DNA of 64,000 nucleotides from an uncultured Muribaculum sp. (lineage in GTDB: Bacteria; Bacteroidota; Bacteroidia; Bacteroidales; Muribaculaceae). The notes under the pieces were generated by a model, which was given only the letters and a program-made list of their open reading frames with translations, was not told the origin of the DNA and ran no database searches. Positions 8,708-17,652 of the stretch are shown piece by piece. Numbering within the stretch: position 1 is the stretch's first letter; every line of letters begins with the position of its first letter. Where the stretch lies: positions 1 through 64,000 of the forward strand of contig CAJUMZ010000008.1 of NCBI GenBank assembly GCA_910587665.1, in the 5' to 3' direction. Made by a program: the position numbers and the translations under genes.

Positions 8708-10549
8708 TCAGGGGGGAGTGAGGGCGACGTGGAGGGCGATGGCGCGGGTCATGAGGATGTCGTCGTGGTGGCCGGGCTTGGCGGCATAGCGGCCGGAGGC
8801 GTCACACTCATACATGTCGAGCTCGTCGCAGGCGTCAAGGTCGCGCTCGACGTAGCCACCGTCGCGCACCAGCCCTATGAGGCGGGTGATGACCATCGCC
8901 TTGGTGGAGCGGTTGGTATGGAATCCGACCCTCGGCTCCGGGGCGAGAGTGACACGGTCGCGCGCCACGCGGTAATAGAGGTTGCGGTACACGTGGTTAA
9001 GCTCCGAAAGGGTGAAGAGGGAGTTGTCAGGTCGGCAAGTTGTCGAGTTGTCAGTTTCGAGGGTGTTGCTCTCTATGACGAGCAACGCCTCGTCATACCA
9101 CTGCGCAATCGCTGCGGCTTTCCACGTCAGGAGGTCATGGTCGATATGCCCCCTCCATTGCGCCACCACCTCAGGCCGCCCGTCGGGGGTCAGGGTGTCG
9201 ATGACGGATATTACCGAGAAGTCGCTATGCACCGAGCGACCGCCTATGTCGACTGCCACGACATAGCGGTTGTAGCTCCTGCCGCCCGACTGCGGCATCT
9301 TCCACACCTTGAGCCTGCCGAGAGGATCGGGGCGAAACTCCTTCACGACGAGCGCACCGTAGCCCACAGGAGCGGAAGTGACCAGTTCGCCGACGGCTAC
9401 AGGGGGCAGGCAGCCCGCGCGCAACGCCTCCACAGCCTCCGGGAGAAAGACCGATCGCGAGGTCGAGGCAAACGCCTCCACGTCGTCGGAGGGGAACTCA
9501 GCCGCCATCTGCGCCGCCGAGGCATACTCGCGCCGCTTGTCATGATACCACTGTATCTGCTCCAGTGTACACCCTTTCTCCCAAAGTCCGCGCTCATAGG
9601 CATCCATCGACTCCCACAGTGCCTCGGCATCAGTCACCGGGGCTGTGTAGATGTCGATTTCGTGCCAGGGGACAAACACCGCCGTCTTGTCGCTGTCGCC
9701 CCGCTTTGAGCGCACCCACTCGGCATGAAAATAGTTGCCCACGCCGTTGGCCGTGCTCTCCAACACGATCATCGAGCAAGGGACACGCGCCACGCCTCCA
9801 CACACCGCCCTTATAAACGCCTCGGGCGACCGCTGCACCGAGTCGCTCCAGAAAGCCACCTCGCTGAGGTGGGCCATGGCGAAGTCGGTGCCCCTGACGG
9901 CATCCTGCCGCTCGCTCGACGCAAGGGTCACGCGACAGTCGCGCCCCGGGATGACACGAGTGTTTAGCGAACGCTCAAACGCACGGAACTCCGGTCGTGA
10001 CTCCTCTTCCCACAGCTCCTCGGGATAGCCGTCGAGCATCTTGGCATACATGGCGCGGATAGTAGCCGAGGTGTCCTTGACATGGGCGCATATCAGCGAG
10101 TGCCAGTTGCGACGCAGGCAGCACTGGATCCACGCCATGTACATAAGGATAAGCGTAGAGCCGCCCCACTGGCGCGCCTTCAGCATGATAAGGCGTATGG
10201 GGAGTCCGGCGAGGCGTTGCCCCTCCATCAGGGCGAGCACACGGCGCTGCGGGCGGTTTAGACGCAGCTTCACGTCGGCACCGGTGAGCTTGTCGCGGAT
10301 GGTGACGCAGGTGGCCGCCCAGTACTCGAAGTCGTGGCGTATACGGAGGCGGCGCCATGCGGCAGGGGAAGCCTGCACGACGGCAAACGAGGGGTCGTCG
10401 GTCATGGAGCGGGGTATATGTTCCATCGAGCCGGAGGGGGAGAGCGTGGCGATGCGGTCGCCTGTCGCGCCGAGCCCGGTCACGGGATCGTAGGGCGTGA
10501 GGAGGAGGGCGTTGCGACGGGAGTTTTCGTTAAGGATGGTGGGGAGCAT
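8708..10549 (-). CDS. Phage-type terminase large subunit, isolated from other phage genes
   Basis: This 613-residue protein has both terminase domains. The ATPase part contains a Walker A-like KARQWGGST (124-132), a Walker B-like FAMAHLSE with catalytic-type E230, and a STANG coupling segment near 265. The RNase H-like nuclease part contains VAVDIGG with D434, VIESN with E493 and HHDD with D596-D597. Terminases pump DNA into phage heads and cut it. No small terminase, portal, capsid or tail gene is nearby; only the upstream beta-rich gene shares the operon. Residues about 499-509, just after E493, are encoded by a GTTGTC-type repeat also found between the genes. The reading frame is otherwise intact. 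Confidence 0.85.
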   Translation of the reverse strand: MLPTILNENSRRNALLLTPYDPVTGLGATGDRIATLSPSGSMEHIPRSMTDDPSFAVVQASPAAWRRLRIRHDFEYWAATCVTIRDKLTGADVKLRLNRPQRRVLALMEGQRLAGLPIRLIMLKARQWGGSTLILMYMAWIQCCLRRNWHSLICAHVKDTSATIRAMYAKMLDGYPEELWEEESRPEFRAFERSLNTRVIPGRDCRVTLASSERQDAVRGTDFAMAHLSEVAFWSDSVQRSPEAFIRAVCGGVARVPCSMIVLESTANGVGNYFHAEWVRSKRGDSDKTAVFVPWHEIDIYTAPVTDAEALWESMDAYERGLWEKGCTLEQIQWYHDKRREYASAAQMAAEFPSDDVEAFASTSRSVFLPEAVEALRAGCLPPVAVGELVTSAPVGYGALVVKEFRPDPLGRLKVWKMPQSGGRSYNRYVVAVDIGGRSVHSDFSVISVIDTLTPDGRPEVVAQWRGHIDHDLLTWKAAAIAQWYDEALLVIESNTLETDNSTTCRPDNSLFTLSELNHVYRNLYYRVARDRVTLAPEPRVGFHTNRSTKAMVITRLIGLVRDGGYVERDLDACDELDMYECDASGRYAAKPGHHDDILMTRAIALHVALTPP

Positions 10550-10558
10550 GGGGTTGTT

Positions 10559-10591
10559 GAGTTGTCGAGTTGTCAGTTGTCGGGTTGTCAG
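10559..10591. repeat. GTTGTC-type short repeat between the two phage-like genes
   Basis: The 38-base gap between the 809-residue protein gene and the terminase gene consists of tandem GTTGTC units. The 17-mer AGTTGTCGAGTTGTCAG (10560-10576) is repeated exactly inside the terminase gene at 9038-9054. A shorter version lies upstream of the block at 13076-13092. Confidence 0.8.
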
Positions 10592-13017
10592 GGTATGAGG
10601 TGGAGGGCGGTGAGGAGGGAGCCGGGGGCGAGGGTGCCTTCGAGCTTTACGGTGAAGTAGAGGAATGGACAGGGGAAGATGACGGGGAGGAGTATGGGCG
10701 CGGCGACCTCACCGTCGACATCGACGGATGTAATCAGGCGCGGCACGCGTGAACCGTTGTCGCCATACAGCCCTATGGTGACCTTGGCGGCGGGCGACGA
10801 GAGATGCACTTCGACGCCTCGGATGGCAAGGGTGACACTGCGGCGTGCAAGTCGCAGCCGCCTCATCCAGAACACCTCCGGCGCGGTCGTCGCACCACCG
10901 GGCAACTCGACCATGTGAGTGTCGGAATAAAGCAGCAGCCTCTGCCCGTCGGCAATGAGGGAGTAAGATGACGAGCCGGGCAAACCGCAGGAGTGCCACG
11001 AGCCATCGGGGCTGCGCACCATGACAGAACCGCCCGCCGAGGAGCAATAGAGCCGTCCGGTGGCGCCACACCACCCTACAGCCCGCGCCGTAACGGAATC
11101 GGCAACCGTCTCCGCCCGCGAGCCTCTCACCCTGAGCAGATCGCCTCCGGAAAGCGCATACACCCCATCGGGTGACCACGCCACATGCAGCCCCGACTCC
11201 ACCTGCCGTGAGTCGATCAGATGGGCCGACACCGAGCGCATCGCCGAGCTGACGGCAAGGGCGTGTATGCCACCGGAGCCAAACAGATAGAGATGACGCC
11301 GCGCGAAGTCCCAGGCACTCGACGAGCGCGACGCGGGGGTGATGGCGACGACAGAGCCTTTCGACGCCACAATCGACGACAAGGGGGTCAACGGGTCGGA
11401 GGCAAGGGCGGAAAGCACCAGTCCGCCCTGACGCCGCTCCTTACGCAAGATAACCGGGAGCAGAGGCGACTCGCCTGCGGCAAGCGGGTTGCCGAGCGTC
11501 GCGCCACCGGGAGTCATGGCAAAAGCGAGTGACGCCGCCGGTGATGGAGAGAGCGGCACGGACAGCCGCGTGGTGCCGGAGCGGCGTGTGACCTCAATCT
11601 CTATCAACCGGGCACGTGGGTGAGGATAGGAGATCAGACGCGACAGCCTTACCGGAGCATCCCCCGCCCCACCCTCCTCATAGGAGAGTATCTCCGGGTC
11701 ACCGCCATCCTCCGGCTCAACGGTAACCCTGACCACAGCCGACCACGGCTCATCGGCGGCGACAGCGGTAGCCCATGCCGAAACCGACTGCGGGAGCGAG
11801 TTAACGGGGGATATGCCGCCCCACACCAGCATGTCGCCGTCGACACACGCCGTGGTGGCGGAAAAGGAATGAGGGGCAGCCCACCGCAGCATGGCGTCGG
11901 CCGAAGGCTTGCGCCGGAGAATGTTGTGGATATAGGAGTAGCCCATGTCGGGGGTGAATTTCCGCGACGGGTCGATAGAAATGTATTCCGACGATCCGTG
12001 GCGGCTCTCATGGGCGTGGAGACCTATGCAGCAGGTGTCACAGTCACCCTCACGGAGGCGGTCGACAAGCCCGGTCACCAAGGAGTCGTAGCGGAGACGT
12101 TGAGGCATGGTGAGCCGCAGCACCGGCTTTGCCGAAGTGCCGGCAAAGAGAGTGTCGACCGGGGCACTGGAGTCGATGCGGTCAAGCGGAGCCGACCAGA
12201 AAAACCTGACGCGCACCGCGCCGTGCCAGTCGGCATCAGGGAGCGCCGGAATCACCGCCTTGACCGAGAAAGCCCTGACCGACAGGGAGGTCGCGGCTGC
12301 AGAGAGATAGGTGCCACCCGACTGAGAGACATTCATGTCGCATGAGGGCATCACTGCGGCATCATCAGGCTCAACAAGCACTGGGCTTGAACGGTAGAGA
12401 ACATTTCCGGAGGCATCGAGGAGATGATACCACGCCAGTACGGGCGCAGTGAAACGGCAGTCGACAGCAGCGTCGGCGCAACAGCGGTCGCAGGCGTCGG
12501 ACACCGCCACTGTCAGGGCGTTGCGGTCGGCCTCGTCAAGGGGGCCGGACCAATGGGTGTAACCGCCCTTGAAGGTCACCGGCTGCACGCGGCGGGAATA
12601 GATGGCGGTGTCGGTCACGCGAAAGGAGATGGCGGGATAAAGCGGGCGGGCGCCGATGACGCTGACATCGTCGGTGGCAAGGTCGTAGTCGACGATCCAG
12701 GGACCTTCGGCGGTCATGAACACGAGGCGCGAGCCGATGTCGGCCACGGTGAGGAAATCGGCGTGGAGAGTGCCGAGGGGAACTGCGCCGCGACTGTCGA
12801 CAATGGAGAGGTTGCGCCCGGAGAGCATGAATATCCGGGAGCCGAGACGCGGCGAGTACTTGATAGCCACAGGTAGCGAGCCGGAGAGTCGCGGTGTGGC
12901 GGCGGGGAGAGCCTCGGCGACAAGGGCATCACCGGGGGCGGAGGCGAGATTACGGACAATGAAGTCAGTGTCGTTGAAGCGGTAGCACGCGGAGAGTGCG
13001 GGAAGGATGTTTTTCAT
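10588..13017 (-). CDS. Large beta-rich protein paired with the terminase, unknown
   Basis: The 809-residue protein is not identified. It is rich in short beta strands with repeated units such as SRIFMLSGRNLSIVDS, GPWIVDYD, RHLYLFGSGGIHALAVSS and LHVAWSPDGVYALSGGDLLRV. These suggest beta-propeller blades flanking a central beta-sandwich region. There is no signal peptide or membrane segment. The ATG at 13017 begins MKNILPALSACYRFND; the longer start at 13197 would read through repeat DNA. With the terminase downstream it could be a virion or tail-type structural protein, but that is inference from the neighbour. Confidence 0.75.
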   Translation of the reverse strand: MKNILPALSACYRFNDTDFIVRNLASAPGDALVAEALPAATPRLSGSLPVAIKYSPRLGSRIFMLSGRNLSIVDSRGAVPLGTLHADFLTVADIGSRLVFMTAEGPWIVDYDLATDDVSVIGARPLYPAISFRVTDTAIYSRRVQPVTFKGGYTHWSGPLDEADRNALTVAVSDACDRCCADAAVDCRFTAPVLAWYHLLDASGNVLYRSSPVLVEPDDAAVMPSCDMNVSQSGGTYLSAAATSLSVRAFSVKAVIPALPDADWHGAVRVRFFWSAPLDRIDSSAPVDTLFAGTSAKPVLRLTMPQRLRYDSLVTGLVDRLREGDCDTCCIGLHAHESRHGSSEYISIDPSRKFTPDMGYSYIHNILRRKPSADAMLRWAAPHSFSATTACVDGDMLVWGGISPVNSLPQSVSAWATAVAADEPWSAVVRVTVEPEDGGDPEILSYEEGGAGDAPVRLSRLISYPHPRARLIEIEVTRRSGTTRLSVPLSPSPAASLAFAMTPGGATLGNPLAAGESPLLPVILRKERRQGGLVLSALASDPLTPLSSIVASKGSVVAITPASRSSSAWDFARRHLYLFGSGGIHALAVSSAMRSVSAHLIDSRQVESGLHVAWSPDGVYALSGGDLLRVRGSRAETVADSVTARAVGWCGATGRLYCSSAGGSVMVRSPDGSWHSCGLPGSSSYSLIADGQRLLLYSDTHMVELPGGATTAPEVFWMRRLRLARRSVTLAIRGVEVHLSSPAAKVTIGLYGDNGSRVPRLITSVDVDGEVAAPILLPVIFPCPFLYFTVKLEGTLAPGSLLTALHLIP

Positions 13018-13545
13018 AGCTTTTTTGTTGCAAAGATAATGCGGGGAGGAGGCGGGACAATGTAGAAATGGGAAAAAGTTGTCAAGTTGTCGGGGCGGGT
13101 GTATGCAACCCCCGCCGGGGGTTGGCACGGCGGGAGGCGCACAACAATCCGGAGGATTGATCCATGGGTAGCCGGTGGTGGAGCGCAGCGACCCCACCGG
13201 AAATCGGAGAAAAAGCTTTTTGATTCTGAAAGAATCGTCATGAAGTATCTTTCAGATACAAAATCAAGAATTGCCCCTTGTCCGGTGGAGTCGCTACGCT
13301 CCGCCACCGGCTATTTATCGGAAATGTCCTCCGGACAAGCCAAAAGGAAAAATGAGGTGCTATGGGGGGAGGTGGAGTCGCTGCGCTACGCCACCGGCTA
13401 TTTTTCGGGAATGTCCTTCGGACATCTTGCCGGAAAAGGGAAAAAGAAAGGCACGGCGGATGCCGTGCCTTTCGGGCGGGCGACCTCCCGGTCGCCCCTA
13501 CGTCAGGGGGAGGAGGGGTCGCCCCATCTTTTGCGCAATGAATAA
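13018..13545. repeat. Gene-free region filled with REP-like hairpin repeats
   Basis: This 528-base stretch holds no convincing gene. It contains a GTTGTC repeat (13076-13092), a GC-rich hairpin (13107-13123), a CAATCC/GGATTG hairpin (13145-13159), and three copies of a 30-70 base palindromic element: 13168-13200 (inverted), 13282-13356 and 13371-13440. All share a CCGGTGG...CCACCGG core. A different hairpin, GGGCGACC/GGTCGCCC, lies at 13478-13497. The region also contains the terminator of the PUL operon. Confidence 0.85.
13447..13472 (-). terminator. Terminator of the PUL operon
   Basis: An 11-bp stem (AAAGGCACGGC/GCCGTGCCTTT) with a 4-base loop is followed on the minus strand by TTCTTTTTCCC. 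It lies about 75 bases past the GH5 stop codon. Confidence 0.7.
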
Positions 13546-15033
13546 TTATTGTTGTTTGCCGCGCATGATGCCGTCGATGGCGTAGGCGTTGATGGCAGTG
13601 CCGTTGGTGCGGTTGATGTCACCTCCGGTTTCCCAGTAGAAGGGTACGCAGCCGTTTTTGAGAGCCTCGCGGGTAACGACCTCGTTCCAGTAAGCGCGAG
13701 AAGCCTCATGCTTAGCCTTGTCGATACCTTCATCGGTGCGGATATATGTAGCATACTCGCCCACGATAACGGGGATACCGTTTGCGACAAACTTATCATG
13801 CACTTTCTTGAACTGAGCGGCAACATAAGCCTCATTGCCATACTCACCACTGTTGCGGTCAGAGCCGGCAACAAGGTTGGCATCGCCCCAGTACCACCAT
13901 ATCTTGCCCCAGTCAGCATCCTTATCCATGATTGTGAACTGATAGGGATCGTAGAAGTGAACCTCAAACATGAGACGGTCGGCCACGGGGTCAACGGGGA
14001 GCACATAAGAGTCGGCACAAGATGCGTCGATATTGGTCTGCGGGCCCTGAACCACGAGCGTACGGGTGGCATTATTGCCTCCGGTAGCGCGCACGGCGTT
14101 GATAAACGCCTGCTCATATTTTGTGATGGCCTCAAGACCGGGAGCAGTAATCTGCCCATCCATGCCCGGCTCGTTCATGCCGGCGAACACGAGGTGCTCG
14201 TCGAAGGCGTTGAATGCGTCACCAATCTGAGTCCAAAGGTCGGCAAGCTGCTCCGCAAGCGAAGAGTGGTAGCCGGTCTCGATAGTATTCTCAATCCAGC
14301 CGGTATCCCAATGGTCATTAAGCACCGCGTACATGTCATTATCGACGCAGTAGCTAACAACTTCTTTTACGCGTGCAATCCAATTCGGATCGATAGTCGT
14401 AGTCACAGAGTCATTACCCATGATATCCTTTTCAACCGCATAATGGTTGACCCAGTTACATGGAATACGGACTGAACTGAAGCCCAAAGCCTTCAAACCG
14501 GCGATATACTGCGAGTTGATGTTGGGATTTCCCCATGCGTTCTCGCCTCCGGTAGCCTCAAGAGTGTTACCGATATTGACACCGACACCCATCTTAGCGG
14601 CAATCTCGGCAGCAGAACTCTGCATGGGGAGGTCACCATAGTTGATGTTGTAGTCATTTGCCACGCCTTCCTGGCTCACCTTGATGTAGCGAGCCGAATT
14701 GAAAGCTGAGATAGCTATCGTAGCGGAACGGGGAGCCTGGGCGTTACCATTGGCGTCCTCGTTAGGCTCGATGGTGAAGTTGAGCTTATAGGTGTTGTTT
14801 TCACCGGCAACGGGAGAGCCTACCACGATCCAGGAGGCGTCGGCCGAGACGGTGGGGCGTACAGATGCAGTAATGTCAACACTCCAGTCCTGCCCTGCAA
14901 CGGGGACTGCAAGCTCGGTGACGGGTACGGCTACCTCATTTACCACCGTAGTGTCATCATCGTCGCAGGCGGTCATTGCGAAACCGAGCGAAAGCGCAGC
15001 CGCAGCAAATATTATTGATTTGAAATTTCGCAT
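13546..15033 (-). CDS. GH5 (subfamily 4 type) endoglucanase lipoprotein with a BACON-like domain
   Basis: The 495-residue enzyme should cut beta-1,4-glucan backbones, most likely xyloglucan, at the cell surface. A lipobox ends at Cys23 followed by DDDD, a surface-export signature in Bacteroidetes. Residues about 30-125 look like a BACON domain. The GH5 barrel follows, with GVGVNIGNTLEA (149-160), AWGNP, VRIPCNW, acid/base E288 in AGMNEPG and nucleophile E426 in VIVGEYA. The BACON-GH5_4 arrangement is the one known from the Bacteroides ovatus xyloglucan locus. It is the last gene of the susC operon, 25 bases after the preceding gene. Confidence 0.92.
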   Translation of the reverse strand: MRNFKSIIFAAAALSLGFAMTACDDDDTTVVNEVAVPVTELAVPVAGQDWSVDITASVRPTVSADASWIVVGSPVAGENNTYKLNFTIEPNEDANGNAQAPRSATIAISAFNSARYIKVSQEGVANDYNINYGDLPMQSSAAEIAAKMGVGVNIGNTLEATGGENAWGNPNINSQYIAGLKALGFSSVRIPCNWVNHYAVEKDIMGNDSVTTTIDPNWIARVKEVVSYCVDNDMYAVLNDHWDTGWIENTIETGYHSSLAEQLADLWTQIGDAFNAFDEHLVFAGMNEPGMDGQITAPGLEAITKYEQAFINAVRATGGNNATRTLVVQGPQTNIDASCADSYVLPVDPVADRLMFEVHFYDPYQFTIMDKDADWGKIWWYWGDANLVAGSDRNSGEYGNEAYVAAQFKKVHDKFVANGIPVIVGEYATYIRTDEGIDKAKHEASRAYWNEVVTREALKNGCVPFYWETGGDINRTNGTAINAYAIDGIMRGKQQ

Positions 15034-15058
15034 TGTATTTTTCGTTATTTATTATCAA

Positions 15059-17629
15059 TTAATAAAGACCAAGAACAGAACACTTTACAGCGATCGAAGA
15101 AGAGAATGCAAGACCCGGGCAAAGATCACCGTTATTCGGTCCGAAAGCAGAATTCTCCTTAGTGGCACCCCAGCAGTTAAACAGTTCAAAGCGATGATCC
15201 ACACCTTTACCTTCGGCAGAGGTGTTGATAATCTTAGAGCCGTCCCAACCGGTCTTAACAGTACCGTCAAGAGCGATTTCGTCGAGCTGATACTTCGCAC
15301 CGGGGAAAAGCAGAGACAATTTCGGGGTATCAATATAACACAGAATCGGACCACCGGCAAAGCCTGCATCACTCACTGAAATGTTAAACTTATCGGCAGA
15401 AAGCTCATATTTTCCACCATTCAGCTGCACCTTGAATGAATCGCCACTGTTGACACCCCATAGAGAGCTGCTCCAGCCATCATTAACAAGGATAAATCCG
15501 GGAGTAAATGTATTGTCAAGCACAATAGAGAGATCAAACTCAATCTTCTCGCTAAATTTGATAGCCGGCTCGGCATCGAGATTCACCCCGTCACTGAAGG
15601 GAGATTCCGGTACGGCATTTGCCACATTACCATAACCATAGGCATTGAAGAGCTGTATGCGGAACTTACCATTGTTTTCAAGGTCACCATAATAGCACTT
15701 CGAGGCATCGAAGGGGATAGACTCTCCGTCAAGACGGATGTCGGTAACTGTAGCGATAGCATTGGGATATTTTGCAACCAGATCCTTTATGTCGAGCGTA
15801 AATACCATAGCCTCGGTAGCCGAACCCTCGTATACGAGAGTATGCTTTCCTTCAAGCTCATCGGGGATGATTGAGGCAAGCTCAGCATCCCATACACCGC
15901 TCCAATCGCCGGCAGCAAGGTTAAGATAAACGGGAAGACCGTATTTCTTACCCTGCGGAACCATGTTGACACTAACGGTAGCGGGCTCAAAATCGCGGAA
16001 GAATCCAAGCTGGAATCTGTCGGCATCAAGCGAAAGAATCTTGATTTCGGTCTTATAATTGGCATAATTCTCCATAGCTGACGGATGGAGGAGGTCAACG
16101 GTTGAAGTGATGGTCTTATTATCTTCATCAACGGTATAAGTACCCTCAACTTCAGCACCGTCCTGCATCTTTACAATCACTTTTCCATCTTCAGTGAGAG
16201 TCATGTAACCGGAGCAGTCCTTGAAAGCCCACTCATCACCGGTACCGGCTTCCCAAGCCCACACATCGCCGATAAGCGGCTCATTGTTTGTGACAGTACG
16301 CCAGCAGTCATCCACGCCATAGAAGTGAACGGGACCGGCAAAGCGGATAGACTTGCCTTCATTGAAGTCAATCTCCCAAGTGTTGTAAAGGAGCGACTTG
16401 TCGAAGGGTACATTGCGTGCAGTAGAGACCGCACGTGCAGAGAGAGCCTGATATACAGGGGCATTCACCTTGCCGACAGTCGATGAAGAGAAGTTGTAGG
16501 CAACGGCATACTTACTGCCTGCGCCGACAAGAGAACCGGTGGCATACATACCGTCGATACCCTGACCGGCAATGTCATTGACGGTACGGCTACCTGCAGC
16601 GGGAAGGAAGATAGAGTTGCCGTTAGGACCGGTGAAGCGATAACCGTTGACACCGTCAACAGTGACCCACTCCTTGGAACACTTTGTGAAGAGCTCCTTG
16701 AAGTCGTCGGCAGAAGGAAGAGTAGCGCGACCGCCATAAGCATTGTAAGCGACATCGGAAGCGGTGCGGTATACATCGGCCTCGGCATAATTTTTGGTGA
16801 TCGTAGTGTTCATGACACCGTGAACGTCACCAAAACCGAAATAGCCACCGAACTCGCCCTCGGAATGGGCACCAATGTTATATTTAGCCCACTTCACCGA
16901 GAGACCAAGATCAACGAGGTCGTTTTCGACATCAAAAGTAGATGCAGAGGTGGTGAAAGTCTTTACCGGACCGTAGATGACACCGGAACCAAGATCGGCA
17001 TAACCGGCATATTTATAAGCGGCCGCCGGAGCGAGACCCTTCATCGAGACCACAAAGTCGGCACCATCGGCATCGGCGGGGACAATAAGTCCGGCACGCA
17101 CCCCTTCTTCTTCCTCAACAGAGGCGGGAGCTATCACGATACCGAATTTAGCACCGTCGGGAGCGCCTGTAACCGAAGCGCCAAGAGTTGCCGCAATATC
17201 GGATATCGCAGCAGCATCCTTGGTAGCAACCACTGCATCAGTAGTGACAAGGCTCTTCACCTCACCGGTGAAGGACACCTTGCCTTGAAGCTTGGCAAAC
17301 GCCTGATAGTAAACGGTTGTGCCGTCGGGAAGTCCGGTAAGCTCAGCAGTGATGACACCATCAGAGAGCGAACCATTGATATTCTGATTGAGGACACCTT
17401 CCTCCATGCCGTAGTTGAAGCCTACGACATAGGAAGAGGGGGAGCTGTTTTCAAGCCCTGCGACAGTGCCGTGCAGGGTGGCGGTAGTGGCGGTGACGTC
17501 GGCAGAGCCTGTCACAACCGATTGAGCGTCGAGGATGGGGGTGGTGTTGACAGTGATGTCATCATCGTTACAAGCCGTAAAGGCAAGTCCCGCAAACAAC
17601 GACAGATAAAGAAATATTTTAGATTTCAT
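15059..17629 (-). CDS. Surface lipoprotein, probable glycan-binding protein (large)
   Basis: This 856-residue lipoprotein (Cys20 in FTAC, then NDDD) starts with Ig/FN3-like repeats (TTATLHGTVAGLENSSPSSYVVGF...). A segment DLGLSVKWAKYNIGAHS resembles a fibrobacter-type major domain (residues about 243-400), followed by beta-rich domains. The last 300 residues carry two copies of an LFN-W/Y-G motif (RIQLFNAYG, RFELFNCWG) also present in the next lipoprotein. It occupies the SusE/SusF or SGBP position, so binding of the PUL's glycan at the surface is expected. The ligand is inferred from the neighbouring enzymes. Confidence 0.8.
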   Translation of the reverse strand: MKSKIFLYLSLFAGLAFTACNDDDITVNTTPILDAQSVVTGSADVTATTATLHGTVAGLENSSPSSYVVGFNYGMEEGVLNQNINGSLSDGVITAELTGLPDGTTVYYQAFAKLQGKVSFTGEVKSLVTTDAVVATKDAAAISDIAATLGASVTGAPDGAKFGIVIAPASVEEEEGVRAGLIVPADADGADFVVSMKGLAPAAAYKYAGYADLGSGVIYGPVKTFTTSASTFDVENDLVDLGLSVKWAKYNIGAHSEGEFGGYFGFGDVHGVMNTTITKNYAEADVYRTASDVAYNAYGGRATLPSADDFKELFTKCSKEWVTVDGVNGYRFTGPNGNSIFLPAAGSRTVNDIAGQGIDGMYATGSLVGAGSKYAVAYNFSSSTVGKVNAPVYQALSARAVSTARNVPFDKSLLYNTWEIDFNEGKSIRFAGPVHFYGVDDCWRTVTNNEPLIGDVWAWEAGTGDEWAFKDCSGYMTLTEDGKVIVKMQDGAEVEGTYTVDEDNKTITSTVDLLHPSAMENYANYKTEIKILSLDADRFQLGFFRDFEPATVSVNMVPQGKKYGLPVYLNLAAGDWSGVWDAELASIIPDELEGKHTLVYEGSATEAMVFTLDIKDLVAKYPNAIATVTDIRLDGESIPFDASKCYYGDLENNGKFRIQLFNAYGYGNVANAVPESPFSDGVNLDAEPAIKFSEKIEFDLSIVLDNTFTPGFILVNDGWSSSLWGVNSGDSFKVQLNGGKYELSADKFNISVSDAGFAGGPILCYIDTPKLSLLFPGAKYQLDEIALDGTVKTGWDGSKIINTSAEGKGVDHRFELFNCWGATKENSAFGPNNGDLCPGLAFSSSIAVKCSVLGLY

Positions 17630-17652
17630 ATAGAAAATTCTTTATAATTGGT

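Noticed and set aside
8705..9709. A 334-codon plus-strand frame opposite the terminase gene
   Set aside because: It is the antisense shadow of a G+C-rich gene whose motifs are all on the minus strand.
8708..13017. A complete prophage
   Set aside because: Only a terminase and one beta-rich gene are present; no integrase, portal, capsid, tail, lysis gene or attachment sites were seen.
13168..13440. Repeats that might suggest a CRISPR array
   Set aside because: There are only three copies, of unequal length and mixed orientation, without regular spacers or cas genes.
13087..13545. A 152-codon plus-strand frame through the repeat cluster
   Set aside because: The translation is made of the repeat units read through (repeated SLR-ATGY segments) and reflects the palindromes rather than a protein.
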